Origin: Rhodospirillum sp.
Lineage (GTDB): Bacteria > Pseudomonadota > Alphaproteobacteria > Dongiales > Dongiaceae
Direction of reading: 5' to 3'
DNA: 64,000 bases
NCBI GenBank assembly: GCA_013822765.1
Contig: PNKY01000011.1
Location: 1-64,000, forward strand
This document shows positions 52,055 to 60,242 of this stretch, piece after piece (the first letter of the stretch is position 1; the number at the start of each line of letters is the position of its first letter). The translations under genes and the position numbers were made by a program. Below the pieces are notes generated by a model. It did no database searches. It was not told the DNA's origin and saw only the letters and a list, made by a program, of their open reading frames with translations.

Positions 52055-52906
52055 ATGGCTTCACGCATTCGCACCGCGGTGATTCCAGCCGGCGGACTTG
52101 GCACGCGCCTGCTGCCGCTCACCCGTGCGGTGCCGAAGGAATTGCTGCCGGTCTGGAGACGACCAGTTCTCGACTACGCGCTCGAAGAAGCAGCGGTTGC
52201 GGGCATTGAGCGCGTGGTGATCATCACCGCGCCCGGCAAGGAAGCGCTGCAGACCTATTTCGCGGATCGACGGCTCACCTATGATTGCGCGCCGAAGGGA
52301 CTCACGCTCGAATTCGTCGAGCAGCGCGAGCCGCGCGGTCTGGGAGATGCAGTGCGGTGCGGCGCCCCGGCGGGCGAGCCGATTGCGGTGCTGCTGCCGG
52401 ACGAGCTGCTGATCGGTTCGAACTGCCTTGCGCAACTGCTGGAGCGCCGCGAGCGCGACGGCGGCTCGGCGATCGCGGTCCAGCGCGTGCCGCGCGCCGA
52501 GGTCAATCGCTACGGAATCGTCGATGTCGACGGCGGCATGGAACGGGTGCGCGGCGTGATCGAAAAGCCGCATCCGGACATCGCGCCGTCGGACCTGGCG
52601 GTCATCGGCCGCTACGTGCTCGACGAGGAGGTGCTCGAGCGCCTGCAGAGCGCACTGCCGACCTTGAACGGCGAGATCCAGCTGACCGACTCGATCGCCG
52701 CGACCTGCCGGTCGGCCGGCGTCAGCGCCGTCCGCTATGACGGCCGCCGGTTCGATTGCGGCAATTTCGCCGGCCTGCTGCAGGCCAATATCGCCGTCTC
52801 GCAGCTGGACGAGGCCCCGGCCGCCGCGCCGCGCCCCCTCGACCAACCTGCCGCCATCCAGCCCGCCGCCGAGCAACCTGCCGACGCGGAGGCTTCCGCC
52901 GCATGA
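52055..52906 (+). CDS. galU: UTP--glucose-1-phosphate uridylyltransferase (GalU-like)
   Basis: The 283-residue nucleotidyltransferase makes UDP-glucose. The signature IPAGGLGTRLLPLTRAVPKELLPV lies at residue 11, followed by PVLDYALEEAAVAGIERVVI. Acceptor-site residues include VIEKPHPDIAPSD and NGEIQLTDSIAA, and the end is an Ala/Pro-rich tail (AAPRPLDQPAAIQPAAEQPADAEAS). Its small size and the unusual tail suggest a divergent paralogue rather than the main housekeeping GalU. An EcfG-type promoter lies upstream. Confidence 0.85.
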   Translation: MASRIRTAVIPAGGLGTRLLPLTRAVPKELLPVWRRPVLDYALEEAAVAGIERVVIITAPGKEALQTYFADRRLTYDCAPKGLTLEFVEQREPRGLGDAVRCGAPAGEPIAVLLPDELLIGSNCLAQLLERRERDGGSAIAVQRVPRAEVNRYGIVDVDGGMERVRGVIEKPHPDIAPSDLAVIGRYVLDEEVLERLQSALPTLNGEIQLTDSIAATCRSAGVSAVRYDGRRFDCGNFAGLLQANIAVSQLDEAPAAAPRPLDQPAAIQPAAEQPADAEASAA

Positions 52907-53052
52907 GGAAGGAAGACGGCCACGTGACCGTGACCACCAAGGAGGCCCGCTCGGGCGAAACCAGCGGTCACGTTCGTATCGTCTTGATTGCGGGGCTGGC
53001 TCTCGCCATCATCGGGATGATTGTATTGCTCGCCATCTGGAGCCAGGGCTAG
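52903..53052 (+). CDS. Small single-span membrane protein
   Basis: The 49-residue product has a charged N-terminus (MRKEDGHVTVTTKEARSGET) and one helix (IVLIAGLALAIIGMIVLLAIW). The ATG overlaps the galU stop (ATGA), so it is translationally coupled. Function unknown. Confidence 0.6.
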   Translation: MRKEDGHVTVTTKEARSGETSGHVRIVLIAGLALAIIGMIVLLAIWSQG

Positions 53053-53089
53053 CTCTCACGCACTGGCTCGCCCAACAAGGGGGAGCCCT

Positions 53090-55390
53090 ATGCGTGCACT
53101 GCGCGCGGCGGATATCGGGATTCCACGTCATAGCTGGCACCCCGGCAGCGAGGACACGTTCGCCCTGAGCAGCCATGCCCGCGCCCGCGAGGCGCTGGAC
53201 CTCTCCCTCTCCATCAACGCACCAGGCTTCAACGTTTATGTGCTGGGCGAGGACCGCACCGGCCGCATGTCGGCCACGGTCGCCTATCTCGAGGCTATCT
53301 GCACGCCGGGCAATTCCCGGCGCAAGGACTGGATCTACCTGCAGAACTACCGCGACCCGCGGCAGCCCCTGGCGTTCGGCCTGGCCGTCGGCGACGGCGC
53401 GCGCTTCTCCGAGGCGCTGCGACGGTATGTCGGCCGGCTGCGGTCGATGCTGATCGCCGCGCTGGAAAGCGACGCGCACCGCGAGCGGATCAAGCGCATC
53501 CACCGCGAAGCCGACGAGCGGATCAACGAGAAGCAGGCCGCTTTGGCACGCGCAGCCGAAGAGGTCGGATTCACCTTGGAGGAAAGCGCGGAAGGCGTCC
53601 GCCTGCGCCCGCCGGTCGCCGACACGCCAGACCGCGAGCGCAACCGTGACCGGCTGTCCGGCGAGCTCGACCAGCTGGAGCGCGAAGCCGGCCAGCTGCG
53701 CGCCAGCGCGGAGGCGCAGGCGCTGGCGTTCGACCGGCAGACCCTGGCCGGCCTGATCGAGGGCGAGGTTGCGGATTTCGCCGCGATGTTCGCCGACTAT
53801 CCGGCGCTCTCCGAATGGATCGACGATCTGACCGAGGAGATGATCCGCGACGTGCGCAACCTGGCGCGATCGTCGCCCGATGAGCGGCTGCCGGCGAAAT
53901 ACAGCACCAACCTGCTGGTCGATCATTCCCACGGCGACGAGTGCGTGGTGCTGGAGCCCAACCCGACCTACGAGAACCTGTTCGGCTATATCGAATACCG
54001 CCGCGTCGAGGGCGTGTCCGAGACCGACCTGACGCTGATCCGGCCAGGCGCCCTGCAGCGCGCCAATGGCGGCGTTCTGGTGCTGCGGGCCGAGCCACTG
54101 GCCAAGGACGAGACGGTCTGGACCCACCTCAAGGCGGCGCTGCGCGACGGCGTCATCCGCATCGAGGAGCCGCACCGCAGCGGCGGCATGCCGTTGATCG
54201 GCACGCCACGCCCCGAGGCGATCCCGCTCGATGCGAAGATCGTGATCGTCGGCACGCCGGACAGCTACTACAACTTCTTCAGCAACGACCCCGACTTCAA
54301 AACCTACTTCAAGATCAAGGCCGACATCGATCCGGACATGCCGGCGACGCCGGAGAATCTCAACATCCTCGGCAGCTTGATCGACCGCATGGCGGCTCGC
54401 CAGGGCGTGCTCTGCACGGCCGACGCGATCGGCTTGCTGCTCGGGCTGTCGTCCCGCCTCGCGATGCGGCGCGATTCGCTGTCGTCCCGCTTCGAGCTGA
54501 TCGAGGACCTGCTGCACGAGGCCGGACGGTACGTGACCGCCGGCGAGCGCCTAAGGCCGGAGGCCGTCTTGGCCGCCTGGCGCGCGCGCTCCAAGCGCGA
54601 GGCGCGGGCGGAAGAGCGTTTCCATTTGAGCATGAGGCGGCGCCATGTTGCCATCGCCACCAGCGGCGCGGTCGTTGGGCAGGTCAACGCGCTCACCATC
54701 CGCGAGCTGGGCGACAGTCATTTCGGAAGGCCCAGCCGCCTCACGGCGCGCGCCTCGGTCGGTCACCGCGGCATCATCAACATCGAGCGCGTCACCGAGC
54801 TTGGCGGGCGCACGCAGCAGAAGGGCGCGCTGGTGGTCGAAGGCTATCTGCGCGGCACCTTCGCCCGCCGCCATCCGATCTCGTTCGATTGCTCGATCAC
54901 CTTCGAGCAGAGCTATGGCAGCGTCGATGGCGACAGCGCCTCGGTCGGCGAGCTGGTCACCATCATCTCGGCGCTCTCCGGCCTGCCGGTGCGCCAGGAG
55001 ATGGCCGTCACCGGCTCCTTCAACCAGCTGGGCGAAGTGCAAGCGGTCGGCGACGTGATCGAGAAGGTCGAGGGCTATTTCCGTGTCACGGCCAAGGAGC
55101 GCGCCGAGGGCATTCGTCACGGCGTCATCCTGCCAGGCGCCAATGCCCACGATCTGGTGCTGGAGGACGAGGTGGCGGCAGCGGTCGCCGAGGGCACCTT
55201 CTCGGTCTGGGCGATCGACCGGGTGGAGGAAGCGATCGAGCTGTTCCTCGGCTGCCCCGCAGCGGAGGCCTATGAACGGGCGGCCGCCACGCTCAAGACC
55301 TTCGACGACCTCCTTCGGGACCGGATGACGCCCGACCCATGGCGCGGCCGGACCAGCCCGGCCGGCGTGGAGCCTGACGACCCCGACTGA
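53090..55390 (+). CDS. Lon-like (S16) protease with AAA_32 domain
   Basis: The 766-residue protein resembles the LonB/LonH group. An N-terminal AAA-like part has GEDRTGRMSATVAYLEA where the Walker A should read GxxxxGK[ST], with Arg for Lys. The Walker B site reads GGVLVLRAEPL, lacking the Asp. A coiled coil follows at about residues 130-240 (RIHREADERINEKQ). The C-terminal Lon protease domain has catalytic Ser in SVDGDSASVGEL and Lys in VIEKVEGYF. AAGGGGGAG precedes the ATG at 53090. It looks proteolytically complete but may be ATP-independent. Confidence 0.88.
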   Translation: MRALRAADIGIPRHSWHPGSEDTFALSSHARAREALDLSLSINAPGFNVYVLGEDRTGRMSATVAYLEAICTPGNSRRKDWIYLQNYRDPRQPLAFGLAVGDGARFSEALRRYVGRLRSMLIAALESDAHRERIKRIHREADERINEKQAALARAAEEVGFTLEESAEGVRLRPPVADTPDRERNRDRLSGELDQLEREAGQLRASAEAQALAFDRQTLAGLIEGEVADFAAMFADYPALSEWIDDLTEEMIRDVRNLARSSPDERLPAKYSTNLLVDHSHGDECVVLEPNPTYENLFGYIEYRRVEGVSETDLTLIRPGALQRANGGVLVLRAEPLAKDETVWTHLKAALRDGVIRIEEPHRSGGMPLIGTPRPEAIPLDAKIVIVGTPDSYYNFFSNDPDFKTYFKIKADIDPDMPATPENLNILGSLIDRMAARQGVLCTADAIGLLLGLSSRLAMRRDSLSSRFELIEDLLHEAGRYVTAGERLRPEAVLAAWRARSKREARAEERFHLSMRRRHVAIATSGAVVGQVNALTIRELGDSHFGRPSRLTARASVGHRGIINIERVTELGGRTQQKGALVVEGYLRGTFARRHPISFDCSITFEQSYGSVDGDSASVGELVTIISALSGLPVRQEMAVTGSFNQLGEVQAVGDVIEKVEGYFRVTAKERAEGIRHGVILPGANAHDLVLEDEVAAAVAEGTFSVWAIDRVEEAIELFLGCPAAEAYERAAATLKTFDDLLRDRMTPDPWRGRTSPAGVEPDDPD

Positions 55391-55515
55391 GCCCGGGCAG
55401 CCAGGCCACACTTGTCAAATTACATAGCGCGGCCTGCAACCGGCGGGCACCTGTGATGTTTGTCATTCCAGAAACGCACGGCAACCGGAGCCGCCGGCCA
55501 AGACGGAGGTGCGCG

Positions 55516-55713
55516 ATGGGGTTGATCGACAGTAATGCCGGGTCGGCTTTGATGCCGGCCTTGGAGAACGTTGGCGTCCGGGCGCGACCTCCCCGCTTCG
55601 TTTCAGAGTTCGAAAGCGATATCCGCCAGCTTTATCTTCGGATGATGGACGAGCCCATACCGCCGCGGATGATCGGCATTTTGCGGGCCCGCCTGACCGG
55701 GCCCAAACCTTAA
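55516..55713 (+). CDS. Second NepR-like anti-sigma factor
   Basis: The 65-residue protein starts MGLIDSNAGSALMPALENVG. The C-terminal half FESDIRQLYLRMMDEPIPPRM then ILRARL matches the NepR helix pattern (IxRQLxxLYxxxxxEPxPxRxxxLLxxL). GGAGGT precedes the ATG. It lies downstream of the Lon-like gene. It may inhibit the second ECF sigma factor or EcfG. Confidence 0.7.
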   Translation: MGLIDSNAGSALMPALENVGVRARPPRFVSEFESDIRQLYLRMMDEPIPPRMIGILRARLTGPKP

Positions 55714-55752
55714 CGCTTTTCGGCGCGCCAATGTCGCACTGGCGTCGTACCG

Positions 55753-55777
55753 GGAACGGGGGGTCCGTCGATTTGTT
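55753..55777 (+). promoter_or_regulatory. EcfG-type promoter
   Basis: GGAAC-N16-TGTT lies 36 bp upstream of the ATG at 55813. Confidence 0.65.
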
Positions 55778-55812
55778 TACTTTCTGCTTCACCAACGAGC
55801 AGGAGTTCAAAC

Positions 55813-56076
55813 ATGGGCGAGCAGAAAACGCCAAACCAGAACCAGACCGGCCAGAACCAGCCGGGTAAGCAGAATCCGCAGCAGGACCGCGATTCCGCGT
55901 CCCGTCCGGGCCAGCCGCAGAACCCGCAGCAGGATCGCGAATCCGCGTCCCGCCAGCCGGGCAAGCAGGCCCCGGGCGAGAAGCAGGAGCCGCGTGATCG
56001 GGCGTCCAATCCGGACCGCGATGACGAGGCTGCCCGCCGGTCGAAGCAGGATCCGCTGCAGAACCGCGACCGCTAA
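55813..56076 (+). CDS. Disordered Gln/Pro/Asp-rich repeat protein
   Basis: The 87-residue protein reads MGEQKTPNQNQTGQNQPGKQ and contains near-duplicated units built on QNPQQDR[DE]SASR (twice) and PGKQ (twice). It has no hydrophobic core, so it is probably intrinsically disordered, like hydrophilins and LEA-type desiccation proteins. An EcfG-type promoter and a hairpin terminator-like structure flank it. Homology not established. Confidence 0.75.
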   Translation: MGEQKTPNQNQTGQNQPGKQNPQQDRDSASRPGQPQNPQQDRESASRQPGKQAPGEKQEPRDRASNPDRDDEAARRSKQDPLQNRDR

Positions 56077-56096
56077 GGCGCGGCCGAAGTTACTTC

Positions 56097-56120
56097 AGGC
56101 CCGGAGGCAACTCCGGGCCT
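56097..56120 (+). terminator. Hairpin after the disordered protein gene
   Basis: AGGCCCGGAG-GCAA-CTCCGGGCCT is a perfect 10-bp stem with a GNRA-type loop, 20 bp past the stop. No T tract follows. Confidence 0.55.
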
Positions 56121-56144
56121 GCCCTGCATAAGAGGGGGTTTCCA

Positions 56145-56252
56145 ATGACCAGTTTCATGACGCTGGCACGCCGGGCGGTTCGCATGCTGACGCTGCGCCG
56201 GCGCCCGCCCCCGGGACGGCGCTGTCGGCGGATCCCGAACAGCTTTTGCTGA
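56145..56252 (+). CDS. Possible 35-residue basic peptide
   Basis: The frame reads MTSFMTLARRAVRMLTLRRR and ends PPPGRRCRRIPNSFC; AGAGGGGG lies about six bases upstream. The N-terminal half is an amphipathic cationic helix. Short length means the frame could be chance. Confidence 0.3.
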   Translation: MTSFMTLARRAVRMLTLRRRPPPGRRCRRIPNSFC

Positions 56253-56268
56253 GCGATTGAAATCATAG

Positions 56269-57312
56269 TCAGAACCCGACCGTCATATTGAGTCCCCAGA
56301 GCGTGGTCGGTTCATCCTGATCTTCAAACTCCTTGGAGCGATAGGTGACGACGGTGTCGAGCCGCACCGCATCGCCCCAGAATAGCGCCAGTCCGCCCGA
56401 GAGATCGCCGACCAGTGCCTCGCTGTCCACGCTGCGGCTGTCGCGGAAGGTGTTGCCGTCGAGGAACAGATTGCGCGCGACCGCGCGACCTTGCGTACCG
56501 ATGAAGAAATAGAATCCGAACGGCCCGTCAAGATAGTCGCTGTTGAAATACGGCGTGCCCGACAAGGCGGGACGGATGCGCTGTGGGCCGTAGTCCGCCT
56601 CGAGATTCTTGCCAAAGCGCAGCATGCCGCCCGCTTGCACGTAGTCCATGACATTGCCGACGGTGATGCCGAGCTCGGGAATGGCATCGACCGCGAAACC
56701 GCCGCCGATCGGCTGCAGGAAGCGCCACTTGCGCTCGTACGACAGCATCACGCCCGGCTCGTTGTGCAGCTGCTCGTCCCAGCCGCGCGATTTGTCGACG
56801 CCGATGAACTGATGGTAGTCGTTCTGCGCCTCTTCCCCGAAGGCATCGGGGCCGATGATGCCAGCCAGCAGCTCCAGATGATCGAGCCGGCGCCGGTCGG
56901 TGTCCTGGATCAAGCCCACGCCTCCGTACCACCAGCCGGCATAAGGACGGTCGTCCGGATCCGGGTCCTCGCGCGCTGTGTCTTTCGGCGTGAACACGCT
57001 TTGCCCGAACAGGATCTCGTAGCGCCGCGACACCTCGCCGGCGCCTTCGGCATCGAACGGGCCGAGACTGGCGAGGGCATCGAACGGCCCGATCCATGCG
57101 CTGCCGACTTCGAGGTCGGGGCCGAGATACACGAACTCGAAGCCCTGCGTGTAGTATTTGTCGCTGTCGCCGAACACGACCGAATCATTCTCTTCGATCA
57201 CCGAGACGCGGCTGCTGTCGTCGGCCCGCGCCGCACCGGCGCCGAGCGTCGCGGCAAGAGTCGCCGCCGCCAGGCCAATGGCCCGCGATCGGCGCGAAGG
57301 GTGTGCTGTCAT
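56269..57312 (-). CDS. Lipid A deacylase LpxR family outer-membrane protein
   Basis: A DUF2219/LpxR-type outer-membrane beta barrel; LpxR removes 3'-acyloxyacyl chains from lipid A. The 347 residues start MTAHPSRRSRAIGLAAATLAATLGAGAA (signal peptide) and contain the family segments NDSVVFGDSDKYYTQGFEFVYL, DDRPYAGWWYGGVGLI, and a C-terminal strand WGLNMTVGF. Residues equivalent to catalytic Asn/His (ND-xxx-DKYYT) are seen. It lies 44 bp after dodecin on the same strand. Confidence 0.85.
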   Translation of the reverse strand: MTAHPSRRSRAIGLAAATLAATLGAGAARADDSSRVSVIEENDSVVFGDSDKYYTQGFEFVYLGPDLEVGSAWIGPFDALASLGPFDAEGAGEVSRRYEILFGQSVFTPKDTAREDPDPDDRPYAGWWYGGVGLIQDTDRRRLDHLELLAGIIGPDAFGEEAQNDYHQFIGVDKSRGWDEQLHNEPGVMLSYERKWRFLQPIGGGFAVDAIPELGITVGNVMDYVQAGGMLRFGKNLEADYGPQRIRPALSGTPYFNSDYLDGPFGFYFFIGTQGRAVARNLFLDGNTFRDSRSVDSEALVGDLSGGLALFWGDAVRLDTVVTYRSKEFEDQDEPTTLWGLNMTVGF

Positions 57313-57356
57313 CAAAGGTCCAGTCTGTCCGTGGCTGGGATGGCGATGGGCTGGCG

Positions 57357-57572
57357 TCAAGCCGGCTTGGCCTCATAGCGGAAGCCGAGCTTCAGCGCGA
57401 CCTGGTAATGGGCGACGCGGCCGTCCTTGATATGGCCGCGCATCTCCGACACCTGGAACCAGTCCAGGTTGCGGATCGATTGCCCGGCGACATTGATCGC
57501 CTGGTCGATGGCGTCCTCGATGCTCTTGTCCGAGGTTCCGACCACTTCGCTCAGCGCATAGACGTGGTTCAT
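57357..57572 (-). CDS. Dodecin
   Basis: Dodecins are 12-subunit flavin storage/buffering shells. The 71-residue protein MNHVYALSEVVGTSDKSIEDAIDQAIN continues with IRNLDWFQVSEMRGHI; the Trp in NLDWFQV stacks on the flavin. Length and motifs are typical. An EcfG-type promoter lies 45 bp upstream; LpxR follows. Confidence 0.95.
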   Translation of the reverse strand: MNHVYALSEVVGTSDKSIEDAIDQAINVAGQSIRNLDWFQVSEMRGHIKDGRVAHYQVALKLGFRYEAKPA

Positions 57573-57616
57573 GGCAATTCTCCCGGCCCTGCTTTCCTGG
57601 AAGTCCCCAGACGCTT

Positions 57617-57642
57617 AACGCGCGCCCCGTCGCGCGGGTTCC
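57617..57642 (-). promoter_or_regulatory. EcfG-type promoter of dodecin
   Basis: On the minus strand GGAAC-N17-CGTT, 45 bp before the dodecin ATG, predicts a leader of about 36 nt. Confidence 0.6.
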
Positions 57643-57739
57643 TGTGTCGCCGCCGAACATGGCGCCAATGGGGCCAACCGCGCCACACTGCCGCCATTTT
57701 CCGCGCCCGCGGGCGACTCCGGCTGCTATGGTCCGGTCC

Positions 57740-58144
57740 ATGAAATTCCTCGGAATCCTCGTCCTTGTCGCGTCGGTGGCCGTTGTCGCGCCGACTGCCG
57801 CCGCCGATCCGGTGGTGGATGCGTTCTATAACCGCTGCGTCTCGGAAAACGCCTACCAGATGGCGCCGAACGAGTTGGAGAGCGCCTGCGCCTGCATGGC
57901 GCCGGTCATGGTCTCGTTCCTGACCGACGATGCGCGCCGGCAGGTCGAAGAGGCGATCAAGAACAACGCACCGGTCAGCCTCGGCGGCAGCCCGTTCAAG
58001 GGCAATCCGTCCGACCTCGCCCGCAGCGCGATCCAGCAATGTCCCGGTGTCGGAAAAGCGATGTACGCCCAGAGATGTGCCGGCGGCAACGAGGCGGCGC
58101 CGCAATGCCAAGAAATGAAGAGCATGATCGATCAGGCCCAATAG
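57740..58144 (+). CDS. Secreted Cys-rich hypothetical protein
   Basis: The 134-residue protein has a signal peptide (MKFLGILVLVASVAVVAPTAAA) and a mature domain with six Cys (YNRCVSE, ACACMAP, QQCPG, QRCAG, PQCQEM), consistent with three disulfides. No metal motif is evident. It diverges from the dodecin gene. Family not recognised. Confidence 0.7.
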   Translation: MKFLGILVLVASVAVVAPTAAADPVVDAFYNRCVSENAYQMAPNELESACACMAPVMVSFLTDDARRQVEEAIKNNAPVSLGGSPFKGNPSDLARSAIQQCPGVGKAMYAQRCAGGNEAAPQCQEMKSMIDQAQ

Positions 58145-58210
58145 GTTCGGGCCACAATTCAAGCACTGAGAATTATTCGCTCCAGCCGGTTGAACCTCGC
58201 TCCGATATAA

Positions 58211-58226
58211 CGTAAAGTGCGTTACG
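58211..58226. promoter_or_regulatory. Candidate operator of the XRE regulator
   Basis: CGTAA-N6-TTACG is a perfect inverted repeat 32 bp before the XRE/S24 gene start, a typical place for an autorepressor site. Confidence 0.45.
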
Positions 58227-58257
58227 GTCTTTGCGTTTGCGTTGGGATGGGGAAAGC

Positions 58258-58944
58258 ATGTCGGAAGTCTCGGAAGTTGCGCGTCGGCTCAAGGAGCTGC
58301 GGGAACAGGCTGGCCTCACCATGCGGTCGGTGTCGGACGCGCTCGGCTGGAGCCTCACCCGCTATCAACATTACGAGGATCGCTATAAGCGTAAATATCT
58401 ACCGTTCGAGCTCGCCCGCGCGCTCGAGGACATGTTCGTGCGCCAGGGCGTCGCCGCCGGCGCGGTGCTGCAGCTCGCCGGACTCGAGGGCAGCCAGAAC
58501 CTGCCGACACGACCCGGCGCCGCCGCGATGCGGCCGGTCTCGCTCAACGCCGCTGCCAGCCAGCGCGACTTGCCGGTGCACAGCGCGTTCCGCGAAGGCG
58601 CGGACGGCTTCTGGTTCGTCGAGGGCGACGCCAAGGAATTCGTCGAGCGGCCCGCCAACCTGCGCGGCGTCGCCAACGCGTTCGCGCTTTATGCCGACGG
58701 CGAAACCATGCAGCCGCGCTATTTCGCGGGCGAGCTGCTGTTCGTCAATCCCAACCGCCCGATCACGCCCAACTGCTTCGTCGCGATCGAGCTCGCCGAC
58801 GGACGCGGCCAGGTGCGCCAGTTCCTGCGCCGTACCCACGATGGCATCTTCCTGCGCCGCCTCAACCCCGACCAGGAACAGCGATTGACCGCGGCGGAGG
58901 TGAAGCGGATGTACCGCATCACCGGATCGGCGGAGTTGGGTTAG
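58258..58944 (+). CDS. XRE/S24 (LexA-like) transcriptional regulator
   Basis: The 228-residue protein has an N-terminal HTH ([38 protein letters not shown]) and a C-terminal S24-like domain with [28 protein letters not shown]. In cleavable LexA/CI proteins the site is GDSM-P and a Lys lies about 40 residues later. Here the Ser is Thr (GETM) and no Lys is seen in the [11 protein letters not shown] strand, so self-cleavage seems unlikely. The next gene is convergent with a 4-bp overlap. Confidence 0.85.
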   Translation: MSEVSEVARRLKELREQAGLTMRSVSDALGWSLTRYQHYEDRYKRKYLPFELARALEDMFVRQGVAAGAVLQLAGLEGSQNLPTRPGAAAMRPVSLNAAASQRDLPVHSAFREGADGFWFVEGDAKEFVERPANLRGVANAFALYADGETMQPRYFAGELLFVNPNRPITPNCFVAIELADGRGQVRQFLRRTHDGIFLRRLNPDQEQRLTAAEVKRMYRITGSAELG

Positions 58945-60206
58945 CCGAATAGACCGCGGTAGCGATCGAGCGTGAGGCCGCTGAGATCGATCTCCGCGCG
59001 ACGCCCGGAAATCACATCCGCCATCACGCGGCCGGAGCCTGCGGCCATGGTCCAACCGAGCGTGCCATGACCGGTGCTGAGCCATAGGTTGCGATAGGGC
59101 GTCGGGCCGATGATCGGCGTGCCGTCCGGCGTCATGGGCCGCAAGCCGGTCCAGAACTCGGCCTTTGCGATGTCGCCGCCGCGCGGGAAGAGATCTGTCA
59201 CGACATGATCCAGGGTATCGCGGCGTCCCTGGCGCAGCTTCATGTTGTAGCCCGCGATCTCGGCGGTGCCGCCGACGCGGATGCGGTCGCCCAGCCTCGT
59301 CACCGCGACCTTGAAGGTCTCGTCCATCACCGTGGATTCAGGCGCGCCGGCCGCATCGGTGATGGGAACCGTGATCGAATAGCCCTTGATCGGATAGATG
59401 CCGAGGCGGATGCCGAGCGGCGCGACCAGCTTGGGCGAATAGCTGCCGAGCGCGACGACGGTGGCGTCGGCCTGCAGCTGCCCGGCATCGGTGGCAACTC
59501 CGGTCACGCGATCGCCTTCGCGCAGCAGATGCCTGATGGTGACGCCGAAGCGGAACGCGACGCCCAGCCCTTCCGCGAGCCTGGCGATCGACTGGGTGAA
59601 CTTGAAGCAGTCGCCGGTTTCATCGCCCGGCAGGCGCAGTCCGCCCGCGACCTTCTCCTTCACCAGCGCGAGCGCCGGTTCGGCACGGACGCAGCCCTCG
59701 CGGTCCAGGAGCTCGTACGGCACGCCGGATTGCTTCAAGACCGCGACGTCCTTCGCGGTGCCATCCAGTTGCTGTTGGGTACGGAACAGCTGGAGCGTGC
59801 CGAGGCTGCGCTCGTCGTACGTGATGCCGGTGTCGGCGCGCAGCGCCTGCAGGCAGTCGCGGCTGTATTCGGCGAGCCGTACCATGCGGTTCTTGTTGAT
59901 CTCGTAGCGCGCCGCCGTGCAGTTGCGCAGCATCGCGAGGCCCCACAGCCACATCGCCGGATCGATCTTCGGCCAGATCACCAGGGGACGATGGCGCATG
60001 AACGCCCATTTCAGCGCCTTGAGCGGAATGCCGGGCGCCGCCCACGGCGCCGAGTAGCCGGGCGAGACCTCGCCGGCGTTGGCGAAGCTGGTCTCCAGTC
60101 CCGGGCCTGGCTGGCGGTCCACGACAGTCACCGCATGGCCGGATTTCGCCAGGTAGTAGGCGAGCGTGGTGCCGATGACGCCGCTTCCGAGAACGAGCAC
60201 CTTCAC
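58941..60206 (-). CDS. dadA: D-amino-acid dehydrogenase (DadA)
   Basis: The 421-residue FAD oxidoreductase has the dinucleotide-binding start [25 protein letters not shown], the family segment [19 protein letters not shown] and the C-terminal [14 protein letters not shown]. It is closer to canonical DadA than the paralogue at 12280-13515. I chose the GTG at 60206 with GGGGGAGG 10 bases upstream. It precedes nothing obvious on the same strand except the 37-bp gap after acuI, so it may be cotranscribed with the acuI-like gene. Confidence 0.92.
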   Translation of the reverse strand: MKVLVLGSGVIGTTLAYYLAKSGHAVTVVDRQPGPGLETSFANAGEVSPGYSAPWAAPGIPLKALKWAFMRHRPLVIWPKIDPAMWLWGLAMLRNCTAARYEINKNRMVRLAEYSRDCLQALRADTGITYDERSLGTLQLFRTQQQLDGTAKDVAVLKQSGVPYELLDREGCVRAEPALALVKEKVAGGLRLPGDETGDCFKFTQSIARLAEGLGVAFRFGVTIRHLLREGDRVTGVATDAGQLQADATVVALGSYSPKLVAPLGIRLGIYPIKGYSITVPITDAAGAPESTVMDETFKVAVTRLGDRIRVGGTAEIAGYNMKLRQGRRDTLDHVVTDLFPRGGDIAKAEFWTGLRPMTPDGTPIIGPTPYRNLWLSTGHGTLGWTMAAGSGRVMADVISGRRAEIDLSGLTLDRYRGLFG

Positions 60207-60242
60207 GATCGAGCGAGCCTCCCCCAAGGCATAGTCAGCCGT

